A stretch of 64,000 bases of DNA from contig NZ_JQNA01000002.1 of the NCBI RefSeq assembly GCF_000745015.1, positions 1,426,001-1,490,000 of the forward strand, written 5' to 3'. The DNA comes from Burkholderia sp. 9120 (lineage in GTDB: Bacteria > Pseudomonadota > Gammaproteobacteria > Burkholderiales > Burkholderiaceae). Shown one piece after another: positions 16,617 through 26,135 of the stretch (its first letter is position 1; each line of letters begins with the position of its first letter). A model generated the notes under the pieces. That model was not told the DNA's origin and ran no database searches. It saw nothing but the letters and a program-made list of their open reading frames with translations. The position numbers were made by a program, and so were the translations under genes.

Positions 16617-16978
16617 GTGAATCCCCTTTTGAAGCCTGTTTTACAAAACTGCGTTTGCAAAAAAACTTACGGGACGTCTTTGTGGCTTGTGAACCTTGTG
16701 TGGCGTTATTACTTTGCGGTTGCGGGCTGGGTTTTTGGACTTCAGCGGGCAAACGCGGTATGACTTTACAACCACTAAGGCGACGGGGGAAGTGGGGGTG
16801 GTTTTGACGCGCGATCGGAAAGGGCTGGCAGGAATTCAAACGCTCGTTGATTCTGACGAAGTCACGTGGCGAATATTTCACAACGCTTTCACTGGAGTTC
16901 TAAGCGTGACGTTATGTTCTGATACGTCACGCCCATGCCGATTATCTTCTGCGTTCGCGCCGCCGGGCGGCGCTTCGC
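16617..16978. other. Intergenic with one hairpin
   Basis: The 362-base gap lies upstream of the coiled-coil gene and downstream of the SQR-like gene, both on the minus strand. At 16904-16932 the arms GCGTGACGT and ACGTCACGC flank an 11-base loop, placed to end the SQR transcript but without a T run. The part nearest the coiled-coil gene should hold its promoter. No gene is supported. Confidence 0.5.
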
Positions 16979-18232
16979 TCACGCTGGCGCTTTTGCCGGC
17001 GCGGCGAGCCATTCGCGGCCCTTCAGCAGGCCGTTCCAGTACAGCCACGGAAGAAAACCGGACTTCAGATGCCAGGCGAGCGCGCGAGGCACCGTTGGGT
17101 CGAGCGGGAACGTGGGCAGCAGCTTGCCGCCGTAGCCGAATTCCGCCAGCACGACCTTGCCTCTCTCGACCGTCAGCGGACACGCGCCGTATCCGTCGTA
17201 GAGCGCAGGCAATGGTTTAGCGTCGATCGACGCCAGCAGATTTTCCGCGACGACCACGATCTGTTTGCGAACCGCCGCGGCCGTTTTGGCGTTGGGCGCG
17301 GAACACGCATCGCCGAGGGCAAACACCTCCGGATAGCGCGGATGCATCAGCGTGGCGTGATCCACTTCGCACCAGCCGGTCTTGTCGGCGAGCACGCTGT
17401 TGCTGACCACGGCCGGCGGAAGCTGCGGCGGGACCACATGCAGCATGTCGAACGGCTTCTCGACACGAACGACGCCACCCGCCTCGTCCTTCACAGCGAA
17501 CGTTGCGATCTTGCGAGCGCCGTCGACGCTGATCAGATTCGAGCCGAACGCCAGCGACGCCTGATAGCGCTCCACGTATTTCATCAACGACGGCACGAAT
17601 GCCGCCACGCCGAACAGCACGTCGCCGGCCAGATTGAATTCGACCGAAACCTTGTCGAGCACGTGCTGCTTGCGCCAGTAATCGCACGACAGATACAGCG
17701 CCTTTTGCGGCGCGCCCGCGCATTTGATCGGCATGCCCGGTTGCGTGAAAAGCGCCTTGCCGCCCTTCAGTTCACGGACCAGTTGCCAGGTGTACGGCGC
17801 GAGATCGAACCGGTAGTTCGACGTCACACCGTTTTTGCCCAGCGTCTCTTCCAGCCCTTCGATCTTTTCCCACGCGAGCCGCAAACCGGGACACACGATC
17901 AAACGCTGGTAAGTCAGTGCGCGTCCGTTGTCGAGCCGAACAAGATGCTGTTCGGGTTCGATGGCGTTGGCGCTCGCTCGTATCCAATGCGCGCGCTCGG
18001 GCATGACGGACGACATGGGCCGCACGGTGTCGCCGATATTGAAGACGCCCCCGCCGACCAGCGTCCACGCCGGCTGATAGAAATGGCGCTCCGCCGGCTC
18101 GATGATCGCGATGCGCAATCCGGGACGGCGGCGCAGCAAGCTCGCCGTCACGCCGATGCCTGCGGCGCCGCCGCCGATCACCACGACGTCGAACGTTTCC
18201 GGGCTGTCTGAAGCTGCTGCAGTCGTACTCAT
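16979..18232 (-). CDS. Sulfide:quinone reductase-like flavoprotein
   Basis: FAD-dependent oxidoreductase of 417 residues from the ATG at 18232, preceded by AAGG. The FAD fold is VVVIGGGAAGIGVTASLLRRR near residue 15. The SQR type II hallmark IKCAGAPQKALYLSCDYWR is present near residue 150, including one catalytic cysteine. Near residue 310 is FALGDACSAPNAKTAAAVRKQ. In human SQOR the second catalytic Cys directly follows GD; here Ala takes that place and a Cys comes one residue later. Predicted to oxidise sulfide or a persulfide and pass electrons to the quinone pool at the inner membrane. A longer start at 18325 exists but adds an unlikely leader. No persulfide dioxygenase or rhodanese gene is adjacent. 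Confidence 0.85.
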   Translation of the reverse strand: MSTTAAASDSPETFDVVVIGGGAAGIGVTASLLRRRPGLRIAIIEPAERHFYQPAWTLVGGGVFNIGDTVRPMSSVMPERAHWIRASANAIEPEQHLVRLDNGRALTYQRLIVCPGLRLAWEKIEGLEETLGKNGVTSNYRFDLAPYTWQLVRELKGGKALFTQPGMPIKCAGAPQKALYLSCDYWRKQHVLDKVSVEFNLAGDVLFGVAAFVPSLMKYVERYQASLAFGSNLISVDGARKIATFAVKDEAGGVVRVEKPFDMLHVVPPQLPPAVVSNSVLADKTGWCEVDHATLMHPRYPEVFALGDACSAPNAKTAAAVRKQIVVVAENLLASIDAKPLPALYDGYGACPLTVERGKVVLAEFGYGGKLLPTFPLDPTVPRALAWHLKSGFLPWLYWNGLLKGREWLAAPAKAPA

Positions 18233-18325
18233 CGCGATACCTTTGCTTCCGGAGGGTTGGGTTATGCCGGTCGACACGTTGCAGCGGTGGCCGGTGCCGT
18301 CGTCAGGCAGATAGGGTTCTGCCAT

Positions 18326-18773
18326 GAACCGTTAAGCGCTGTTCAATGAAATTGATATCTCGACTCGAATTCTATCGCATTGAACACGCGATAACGATTC
18401 CGGCCGCCCTTCAAGATTTTAGATATAGTCACGGCGCATTTTTATTTTATTTCCAGATAGAAGGTAATACTCACTCATCGACACCCTCCACTTTCAGAAT
18501 TACAAAAATAGAGCCACTTCTGTTACCACAATCAACTCTCGCATTAAGATTCACTTTAAATACCACAATTCGCCATCCTTTCAATAATTTATGCCATATA
18601 CGTACCGGTTACGTAGTTTCCACGGATACGCCCCCGTCCTTTTAACGCGACAATTATCAAGACGTCGCGCGTTGCTTTCGGACCTGTACGAAACGGACGA
18701 ACTGCCGCCAGACGAGGGAGCGCGCGCGGACTTTATATGCCCCACGCATTCATCTGCGCAACACGAGCGAAAC
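18326..18773. other. AT-rich intergenic region
   Basis: From about 18340 to 18620 the DNA is visibly AT-richer than its surroundings, with runs such as ATTTTTATTTTATTT. A 99-codon frame from 18346 is open on the plus strand but has no ribosome site and no recognisable protein. It most likely holds regulatory DNA for the flanking divergent genes, or is a trace of foreign DNA. Confidence 0.55.
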
Positions 18774-19355
18774 ATGAAAAAGAATCTTAAATTCCGCATC
18801 GGCGCCAGCTGGCTGTGTATCGAGAATGGCGACGAATCCGCGCCGGCGTATCCGGATTCGGTATCGGTCGTCTTACGGCAAAGTCAGTCGAACGGGCAGC
18901 CTGGCCGGCGTATCGAGATGACCCCGCACGTGCAGCGAAACGCCATCCTCGCACTGGGTCTGCGCTTACTCGATCTGGCGGGTCGCATGACGCCGGAAAC
19001 GACGTCGTCGGACAGCGAATCGACGCCCAGCAACGCACCATCGCCGAGCCTGCTCGACGACCTCGATGCGACGGATGTTGAGCTTATCGAAAGCCTGCCG
19101 CACGAGGAGCCGGTCGATTTCGCGCGCGATGTCTCCCAGAGCGCAAAGCGCCTGCGTAAGCGCATGCCGATTCTGCGCGCTGCACAAAGCGTGCTTGAGC
19201 AGTGCAACGATGAGACTGCCACCCGTCTTTATCTGACGCTCGTTGCGGCGGACATGGATGGCAGCTTGCCAGTACGTGTACCTATCGTTGCCGAGTCGAG
19301 TTGGTCGCCATGTTTTGAACAATGTGTGAGAACACCGGACACGACGGAACACTGA
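18774..19355 (+). CDS. Hypothetical protein, 193 residues
   Basis: I do not recognise a family. The start at 18774 (MKKNLKFRIGASWLCIENGD) has only a weak GAG ribosome site; the frame is open upstream to 18591 but that part looks non-coding. Visible parts are a beta-rich N-terminus (FRIGASWLCIENG, VSVVLRQSQ), a helical stretch MTPHVQRNAILALGLRLLDLAG, a Ser/Thr/Pro-rich stretch (about 80-105) and a charged helical C-terminal half. No signal peptide or membrane segment. It precedes the PAS-LuxR gene by about 110 bases on the same strand and may belong with it. Confidence 0.6.
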   Translation: MKKNLKFRIGASWLCIENGDESAPAYPDSVSVVLRQSQSNGQPGRRIEMTPHVQRNAILALGLRLLDLAGRMTPETTSSDSESTPSNAPSPSLLDDLDATDVELIESLPHEEPVDFARDVSQSAKRLRKRMPILRAAQSVLEQCNDETATRLYLTLVAADMDGSLPVRVPIVAESSWSPCFEQCVRTPDTTEH

Positions 19356-19468
19356 AAATCATCAAAGCGATACGGATTTAATCCATAAGGCATGTTTAGT
19401 TGATCACGGATACCAAGACCCTGTAATCTGCAATCCGTCCGCCCGATTGAGCAAGCGTCGGAGCACCT

Positions 19469-19516
19469 ATGACTCACCATGGTTTTTTGCGTAAGACCGA
19501 TCATGAAATCCGATAG
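19469..19516 (+). CDS. Possible leader peptide MTHHGFLRKTDHEIR
   Basis: A 15-codon frame starts at an ATG with a GGAG ribosome site five bases upstream and ends TAG at 19514. It overlaps the most plausible start of the PAS-LuxR gene (ATG at 19503), which itself lacks a strong ribosome site. This arrangement would let ribosomes finishing the leader re-start on the regulator gene. It may be chance. Confidence 0.3.
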   Translation: MTHHGFLRKTDHEIR

Positions 19517-20198
19517 CGCAATTATCAGCTTCATAGAGAATTTTCCGGTCTCCGCCAGCCTCAAGGAAGCAGACACCGGCAAATACATTATTAATAATAG
19601 ATACAATTCCCGGCAATTCGGCGTTGAGAATCCGGCGGAACTCGTAGGCCTGACGATCAATGATCTGAAATTCTGTCAACCGGAATGGGGCGCGCAATAC
19701 GCAGCCGCCATTCAGAAGCTTGATTTTCGTGCGCGCGAAAAGAAAACGCATGTACTCGGCAGGCACCATTTTCTCGACGACAGCGGCGAGGCCCAACTGG
19801 AGGAAATGGTCAAATTCCCGGTGCTAGGTTCCCGGAAGAATATTCTGGGCATCGTCACGTATCGGAATGACATTACGCCCACGCTGCCGCCCAACAGCCT
19901 CTACCAGCTCTACCTGAATTTTTACGACGTCATGAGTGCGATCAAGCGTGTGCTGGCGTGTCTCGAGATCGTTCCATACTTCGTCACGCTACCTACCGAT
20001 GCCCAGTTCCGGGTTTTCCTCTTAAAGACTGAGCGGCTCACCAACAAGGAAATCGCCAAGTTTCTCGGCACGTCGGACCGCACAGTGGAAACCCATCTGG
20101 ACGCCCTGCGCAACAAGGTAGTCGACGGCAATCTGCCCCACGTCCTTTCCCTCGTCAAATGGCATACCCCCTACGCTTCCGATTCAACCCCCTGCTGA
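19503..20198 (+). CDS. PAS domain / LuxR-type HTH transcriptional regulator
   Basis: Protein of 231 residues (239 if started at 19479). The N-terminal half (about 10-125) looks like a PAS sensor: ENFPVSASLKEADTGKYIINN, the fold core NPAELVGLTINDL and the closing strand ILGIVTYRNDIT. The C-terminus (about 170-215) is a LuxR/GerE helix-turn-helix: RLTNKEIAKFLGTSDRTVETHLDALRNK. There is no phospho-acceptor receiver domain, so it probably responds to a ligand or redox cue. Its 3' end overlaps the transporter start by 40 bases, so the two are translated together and the transporter or its substrate is the likely signal context. Confidence 0.8.
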   Translation: MKSDSAIISFIENFPVSASLKEADTGKYIINNRYNSRQFGVENPAELVGLTINDLKFCQPEWGAQYAAAIQKLDFRAREKKTHVLGRHHFLDDSGEAQLEEMVKFPVLGSRKNILGIVTYRNDITPTLPPNSLYQLYLNFYDVMSAIKRVLACLEIVPYFVTLPTDAQFRVFLLKTERLTNKEIAKFLGTSDRTVETHLDALRNKVVDGNLPHVLSLVKWHTPYASDSTPC

Positions 20199-21484
20199 GA
20201 ATCGCGCTCACCGCCAATCTGTTCGAGTGGTACGAATTCTCGCTGACGGCTTTCATGGCCCTCGAAATCGGCCGGCTATTCTTTCCCGCCGCCAACGACA
20301 AGACGGCGCTCATGCTGAGTTTCTCGGTGTTCGCGAGCAGTTACCTGGCGCGGCCTTTCGGCAGCGTCTTTTTCGGCGTACTGGGTAATCGGTTCGGCGC
20401 GGGGACCGCACTCAGATTAAGCATGATCGGCATGGCGATTCCGGCGTCGTTGATCGCTTTTTTGCCGACCTACCAGACGGCGGGTTATCTCGCGACGGGG
20501 CTGCTGATCGCCCTGAAAATACTGCAAGGTTTTGCGGCCGGCGGTGAGTTGCCGTTGAGCGGTTATTTTGTGTCGCTCAACGTGGTGGATAAAAATCGCG
20601 GCCTCTACTGCGCGGTGGTCGTGGCGAGCGGCTTCGTCGGTATGTTGCTGGCGTCGGGGATCGTTCTGGCTCTGCCCTATTGCAGCGCCAAGCTGCAACG
20701 CTTGCCGGCGGCGGCTCGCGGCGGGTATCTCACCGAGGTATGGCGCTGGCCGTTCCTGCTGTGCATTCCGCTGTCGCTGTGGATCTATTCGCTCAGGTCT
20801 TCGATTTCGACGAAACCGGGTAATCAGGCCGATCGTGCATCGCATGCACGGCCCTTATTGCCGTTGATACAAGCCATTGTTCTGGTGGCGTTCATGGAGG
20901 CGCATCTTTATACGGCGTTTGTCTGGTTGCCGGGGTATCTCCGCACCTATCTCGGCGTGTCCAGTTTCGACGCTCATTCGACCAACGTGATTACGCTGGT
21001 GATTTTTTCACTGTCGATGGTCGCGGCGGGTTACGCCACACGCTGGATAGAGGCATCGAGGCTCGCCCTCATTGGTATCGTGTCTCTGGTCTGCAGTAGT
21101 TATCCGCTGTTCGCGTTTCTGCAGCGCGGTGATTTCCTGACGCTGCTGATGGTGCAGGCGGCATTTGCCGTCATGGCGGGTTGTCTGGTCGGCGTTATTT
21201 TTGTCGTGCTGCCCGACCTGTTTAAAGACAACTGGCGCAGTTTTGGTATGGTGACCACCTATTCGCTCGCTACCGCGGTGTTTGGTGGGACAGCGCCTGT
21301 TGTCGGCGCTTATCTGATCAAGGTGACGCATCTGCTAACCGCGCCCGCGCTTTATATCACCGTGATGGGTGTGCTGGCCGCGCCGGTTGCGTACAGCATT
21401 TGCCTGAAGCAACGGAACTTGATTAAGGCGGCCGTCGATCCGGCTGAGGCCGAACAACGACGTGCGTCGTCATCGATTGTTTAA
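20159..21484 (+). CDS. MFS transporter, metabolite:H+ symporter-like
   Basis: Membrane protein of 441 residues with about twelve hydrophobic segments. The start NLFEWYEFSLTAFMALEIGRLFFP and the loop FASSYLARPFGSVFFGVLGNRFG fit the metabolite:H+ symporter (ProP/ShiA-like) branch. ILQGFAAGGELPLSGYF fits the segment after TM4. The substrate is unknown; a ThiE-like gene follows 19 bases downstream, which hints at a thiamine-related or heterocyclic compound, as inference only. The ATG lies inside the end of the regulator gene and lacks a clear ribosome site, consistent with coupling. Confidence 0.85.
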   Translation: MAYPLRFRFNPLLRIALTANLFEWYEFSLTAFMALEIGRLFFPAANDKTALMLSFSVFASSYLARPFGSVFFGVLGNRFGAGTALRLSMIGMAIPASLIAFLPTYQTAGYLATGLLIALKILQGFAAGGELPLSGYFVSLNVVDKNRGLYCAVVVASGFVGMLLASGIVLALPYCSAKLQRLPAAARGGYLTEVWRWPFLLCIPLSLWIYSLRSSISTKPGNQADRASHARPLLPLIQAIVLVAFMEAHLYTAFVWLPGYLRTYLGVSSFDAHSTNVITLVIFSLSMVAAGYATRWIEASRLALIGIVSLVCSSYPLFAFLQRGDFLTLLMVQAAFAVMAGCLVGVIFVVLPDLFKDNWRSFGMVTTYSLATAVFGGTAPVVGAYLIKVTHLLTAPALYITVMGVLAAPVAYSICLKQRNLIKAAVDPAEAEQRRASSSIV

Positions 21485-21503
21485 CGCTTTTCGCTGAGCT
21501 TTA

Positions 21504-22097
21504 ATGAGTCATCTCATGCAGTTACCGCAGACGTTTCTGGTCACGCCTGAACCCGTGGCTGGGAAACCTTTTGGCGACTTTATCGCGTGCCTGGAACGCA
21601 GTCTCGAAGCGGGTGTTCGTCTGGTGCAGTTGCGCGCCAAGACGCTGGATGCGCCGCAGTATGCCGGGTTGGCCGAGCAGGCGCTGGCGTGCTGCCGGCG
21701 CTACGATGCGCGTTTGCTGGTGAATGCGTCGGCCGAAGTGGCGCTGGCCGTGCACGCCGATGGGGTTCACCTCACGAGTACTCGGCTGATGGCTTGTAGC
21801 AGCAGGCCGTTGCCGTCTGGGCTGCTGGTTTCGGCTGCGTGCCATGACGAACATCAGGTGCTGCATGCGAACCGGATAGGTGCGGATTTACTGACCATCT
21901 CGCCTGTTATGCCGACGGCCACTCATACGACTGCCACACCCCTGGGTTGGCCGCGTTTTCGTGAGCTTGTGGCACTGACCAAGATTCCGGTTTATGCGTT
22001 GGGCGGGATGAGCGTTGATAGCCTGGATGAGGCTCGTAAGTCGGGAGCTCATGGGATTGCGGCGATTCGGTCGCTTTGGGTTAGCGTTGGTGAATAG
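21504..22097 (+). CDS. Stand-alone thiamine-phosphate-synthase-like protein
   Basis: Protein of 197 residues with the TMP-synthase TIM-barrel pattern: VRLVQLRAKTLDAPQYAGLAE, LLVNASAEVALAVHADGVHLTS, ISPVMPTATHTTATPLGWPRF and VYALGGMSVDSLDEARKSGAHGIAAI. The spacing and wording (VTPEP, VHLTS, PLGW) resemble the C-terminal half of the MutT/TMP-synthase fusion proteins of beta- and gammaproteobacteria more than classic ThiE. The NDR motif of ThiE is replaced by NAS. No MutT half is present. It lies in the same direction just after the transporter. Activity on HMP-PP and thiazole phosphate is not certain. Confidence 0.8.
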   Translation: MSHLMQLPQTFLVTPEPVAGKPFGDFIACLERSLEAGVRLVQLRAKTLDAPQYAGLAEQALACCRRYDARLLVNASAEVALAVHADGVHLTSTRLMACSSRPLPSGLLVSAACHDEHQVLHANRIGADLLTISPVMPTATHTTATPLGWPRFRELVALTKIPVYALGGMSVDSLDEARKSGAHGIAAIRSLWVSVGE

Positions 22098-22150
22098 GGG
22101 GTTAGTCTTCGGCCCATTTGCCTCGAAGCGAGATTTTGAGCCCCCAAACA

Positions 22151-22185
22151 AAAAACCCCGCAAGTCATAGACTTTACGGGGTTTT
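22151..22185 (-). terminator. Rho-independent terminator after tRNA-Ser
   Basis: AAAAACCCCG at 22151-22160 and CGGGGTTTT at 22177-22185 form a stem with a 16-base loop. On the minus strand the hairpin is followed by a run of T, so it ends the tRNA transcript. The four T on the plus strand may also help end the ThiE-like transcript. Confidence 0.85.
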
Positions 22186-22196
22186 CTGAAGAAACT

Positions 22197-22286
22197 TGGC
22201 GGAAAGGGTGAGATTCGAACTCACGGTACCCCTAAAGGTACACTGGATTTCGAGTCCAGCGCATTCGACCACTCTGCCACCTTTCC
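22197..22286 (-). tRNA. tRNA-Ser (anticodon CGA)
   Basis: Reading the minus strand, the acceptor GGAAAGG pairs with CCTTTCC before the encoded CCA. The anticodon stem CTGGA/TCCAG holds the loop CTCGAAA with anticodon CGA, reading UCG. A long variable arm (GTGTACCTTTAGGGGTAC) marks a class II serine tRNA, and the T arm has the GTTCGAATC signature. Length is about 90 bases with CCA encoded. It lies just before serS, the gene for its own charging enzyme, though serS points away. Confidence 0.97.
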
Positions 22287-22419
22287 GGGTCTTCCAACTT
22301 GTCAGCTGTAAGGCTGCTTCGTCAGATCTCAAGCGGGTCGTTGCTTGAGAGAGAAAGATTATAGAACAGCTCAATCCGATTTCCAAGCCCCTCGTCAAAA
22401 AAACTTCAAAGAGACCTGG

Positions 22420-23781
<1,362 letters not shown>

Positions 23782-23826
23782 TTAGATGATGAGCGCGTGC
23801 GGAATGCCGGCACCGGGCGAATACCC

Positions 23827-25140
23827 TCAGTCCTTCTTCGGCTTGTTCTCGCTGCGCCACTGCGCATCCAGTTCGGCCAGACGCGCCATCTTGTCGCCGA
23901 TCTTGCCTTCCAGACCGCGCGGCGTCGGCTCGTACCAATGCGGATCGCGCATATTGTCCGGCAGATAGGTCTCGCCGGCCGCATACGCATCGGGCTCGTC
24001 GTGCGCGTAGCGGTATTCGTGACCGTAACCGAGCTCCTTCATCAGCTTGGTCGGCGCATTGCGCAGATGCACCGGCACGCCGCGCGACTGATCCTTGCCG
24101 ACGAACCGCCGCGCTTCGTTGTACGCGTTGTACCCGGCGTTCGACTTCGGCGCGACCGCCAGATAAATGATCGCCTGAGCCAGCGCCAGTTCGCCTTCTG
24201 GCGTGCCGAGGCGCTCGTAGGTTTCGGCGGCGTCGAGCGCGATGCGGGCCGCGCGCGGGTCGGCGAGACCGATGTCCTCCCACGCCATCCGCACGATGCG
24301 GCGCGCGAGGTAACGCGGGTCCGCGCCGCCGTCGAGCATGCGGCAGAACCAGTACAGCGCGCCGTCCGGGCTGCTGCCGCGCACCGATTTATGCAGCGCG
24401 CTGATCTGGTCGTAGAACGCGTCGCCGCCCTTGTCGAAGCGGCGCAGATTCTCGGCGAGCGCGCTGCCCAGCAACGCGCCATCGATCTCGGTGGTTTTCT
24501 GCTGCGCGGCCGCGCGGGCGACGATTTCCAGGTTGTTCAGCAGCTTGCGGCCGTCGCCGTCGGCGGAACCGATCAACGCGTCGCGCGCTTCGTCGGTGAA
24601 CGTGAGGCCGCCGAGTTCCTGCTGTGCACGGTCGAGCAACTCGCGCTGCTCGTCGTCGGTGAGACTCTTCAGCACGTAGACGGCGGCTCGCGAGAGCAAT
24701 GCGCTGTTCACTTCGAACGACGGATTTTCCGTCGTCGCGCCGACGAACACGAACAGCCCCGACTCGACGTGCGGTAAGAACGCGTCCTGCTGGCTCTTGT
24801 TGAAGCGATGCACTTCGTCGACGAACACCAGCGTCTGGTGCCCGTTCGCGCGATGAATCTGCGCGGTCTCGACGGCTTCGCGGATATCCTTCACGCCCGA
24901 AAGCACCGCCGACAACGCGATGAACTCGGCGTGAAACGCATCCGCCATGAGCCGCGCGAGCGTGGTTTTACCGACGCCGGGCGGGCCCCAGAGGATCATC
25001 GAATGGGCTTCGCCGGATTCGAACGCGACCCGCAGCGGCTTGTTCGGGCCGAGCAGATGCTTCTGGCCGATCACTTCGTCGATATTGCGGGGCCGCAGGC
25101 GTTCGGCGAGCGGAACATTGGCGCGGGGTTCTTCAAACAT
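23827..25140 (-). CDS. rarA: Replication-associated recombination protein A (AAA ATPase)
   Basis: Protein of 437 residues of the RarA/MgsA/WRNIP1 family. It acts at stalled replication forks and with SSB. Walker A is GPPGVGKTTLAR near residue 53, Walker B is VFVDEVHRFN near 108 and sensor 1 is in VGATTENPSFE. The C-terminal tetramerisation region carries MLDGGADPRYLARR. In many proteobacteria the order is ftsK-lolA-rarA-serS; here lolA and ftsK are 14 kb away with an accessory block between. Confidence 0.97.
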   Translation of the reverse strand: MFEEPRANVPLAERLRPRNIDEVIGQKHLLGPNKPLRVAFESGEAHSMILWGPPGVGKTTLARLMADAFHAEFIALSAVLSGVKDIREAVETAQIHRANGHQTLVFVDEVHRFNKSQQDAFLPHVESGLFVFVGATTENPSFEVNSALLSRAAVYVLKSLTDDEQRELLDRAQQELGGLTFTDEARDALIGSADGDGRKLLNNLEIVARAAAQQKTTEIDGALLGSALAENLRRFDKGGDAFYDQISALHKSVRGSSPDGALYWFCRMLDGGADPRYLARRIVRMAWEDIGLADPRAARIALDAAETYERLGTPEGELALAQAIIYLAVAPKSNAGYNAYNEARRFVGKDQSRGVPVHLRNAPTKLMKELGYGHEYRYAHDEPDAYAAGETYLPDNMRDPHWYEPTPRGLEGKIGDKMARLAELDAQWRSENKPKKD

Positions 25141-25361
25141 GACGTTTTGGGGATAATCTCGGCTTTTCCGGACGCGGTCCGTATGAAGGCGGCGGGTTGC
25201 CGGATGAATCAGGCCGGCACTTCAGCGTGCGAAGGTGCGGGCAAGGTCCTGCATTATGACAGTGACTGACAGCAACGGCGGCCGGCGGAAGGCCACGCGG
25301 ATTCGGGCAGCGTGGCAAACGCCGCCCTTCGGACACGAATCGGACAAGACGCAGACGGCCT

Positions 25362-25613
25362 TTACCGGCGCGGATAAAGACACAGGTGCGTCTTGATGTG
25401 CAGATTCGGATTGCCGCAACGATGACCCGCATAGTCCACCTGCTCGCCGGGCCCGAGATCCATGGGGGGCGTCCCCGCTTTTGCCGAGTTTGAGGACGAC
25501 GGCGAAGCTGACGTGCTGCCGGAAGTCACCGGTTTGCGCGAAGGACTCGCGCATCCGGCGAGACTGGCGATGACAAGAACCGTGACGAGCGATCGAGACA
25601 GGAGTGCGCGCAT
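25362..25613 (-). CDS. Small lipoprotein, 83 residues
   Basis: Start chosen at the ATG at 25613, giving MRALLSRSLVTVLVIASLAGC, a lipoprotein signal with lipobox LAGC and Cys at residue 21. A Ser/Pro/Thr-rich spacer follows (about 22-45). The C-terminal part DLGPGEQVDYAGHRCGNPNLHIKTHLCLYPRR has two Cys and three His and could bind a metal or form a disulfide. No family recognised. It is transcribed away from the DUF4148 gene at 25843, and the shared gap holds two boxes similar to the one before the czc operon. Confidence 0.65.
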   Translation of the reverse strand: MRALLSRSLVTVLVIASLAGCASPSRKPVTSGSTSASPSSSNSAKAGTPPMDLGPGEQVDYAGHRCGNPNLHIKTHLCLYPRR

Positions 25614-25683
25614 GATCCACCGTAGAGAGCGACATCGGGATGGGCATCTTGCAACGCGACGGTCGCCGTCAACGTGACGCGAA

Positions 25684-25700
25684 AATGACGAAAATCTCAT
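25684..25700. promoter_or_regulatory. CusR/CopR-like box, divergent pair
   Basis: Reads AATGAC-GAAAAT-CTCAT. The halves ATGAC and CTCAT are six bases apart, the same spacing as in the box before czcC at 34489, and the 11 bases GCGAAAATGAC are shared exactly by both sites. The E. coli CusR box has similar halves (AAAATGACA with TGTCAT). It lies 71 bases from the small lipoprotein start and about 140 from the DUF4148 start. Confidence 0.45.
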
Positions 25701-25743
25701 GCTCCAAGGCCTGCTGCGAAGCACCTTCAGCGACCGGGCAACG

Positions 25744-25759
25744 CTGACATTTTTCTCAT
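25744..25759. promoter_or_regulatory. Second, weaker CusR-like box
   Basis: CTGAC-ATTTTT-CTCAT keeps the six-base spacing of the boxes at 25684 and 34489 with one changed base per half. It is about 84 bases before the DUF4148 gene, a plausible place for an activator of that gene. Confidence 0.3.
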
Positions 25760-25842
25760 CTGGCGGTCATGGTCACGCACTGCCGGCTTCTCATACTGGG
25801 CTCCTGATTCGCCAACCGGCAATCGCTTCCCAGGAGATCCAG

Positions 25843-26127
25843 ATGAACGCCATCAAACTGTCCACGCTTTCCGTCGCGGCACTGCTGTCTATCGGCGCGC
25901 TCTCTCAAACCGCGCAAGCGCAGGCCCAGGCGCCTGGCAAGTCGCGTGCGCAAGTACACCAGGAGTTAATCAAGGCTCAGCACGATGGTTCGATTCCGCT
26001 CGGCAAAACACAATACCCGCCGAACGAGGCGGTGATTGCGCAGAACAAGCAGACCCACGCGGGCACACGACACAAAGGAGAAACCGCGCCCGCGCTCGAC
26101 CAGCATGACGCCCCCAAAGCGCGCTAG
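25843..26127 (+). CDS. DUF4148-type small secreted protein
   Basis: Protein of 94 residues with a cleavable signal (MNAIKLSTLSVAALLSIGALSQTAQA). The mature part GKSRAQVHQELIKAQHDGSIPLGKTQYPPNE follows the DUF4148 pattern of small periplasmic proteins very common in Burkholderia and relatives. The C-terminus is His/Lys-rich. Function is unknown; several relatives respond to metal or oxidative stress, which would fit the CusR-like boxes upstream. Start at 25843 has a GGAGATC ribosome site. It converges on the sensor kinase gene. Confidence 0.8.
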   Translation: MNAIKLSTLSVAALLSIGALSQTAQAQAQAPGKSRAQVHQELIKAQHDGSIPLGKTQYPPNEAVIAQNKQTHAGTRHKGETAPALDQHDAPKAR

Positions 26128-26135
26128 CGCGGACT

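Noticed and set aside
18346..18645. 99-codon frame in the AT-rich gap
   Set aside because: No ribosome site, no recognisable protein, and a frame that simply follows AT-rich DNA.
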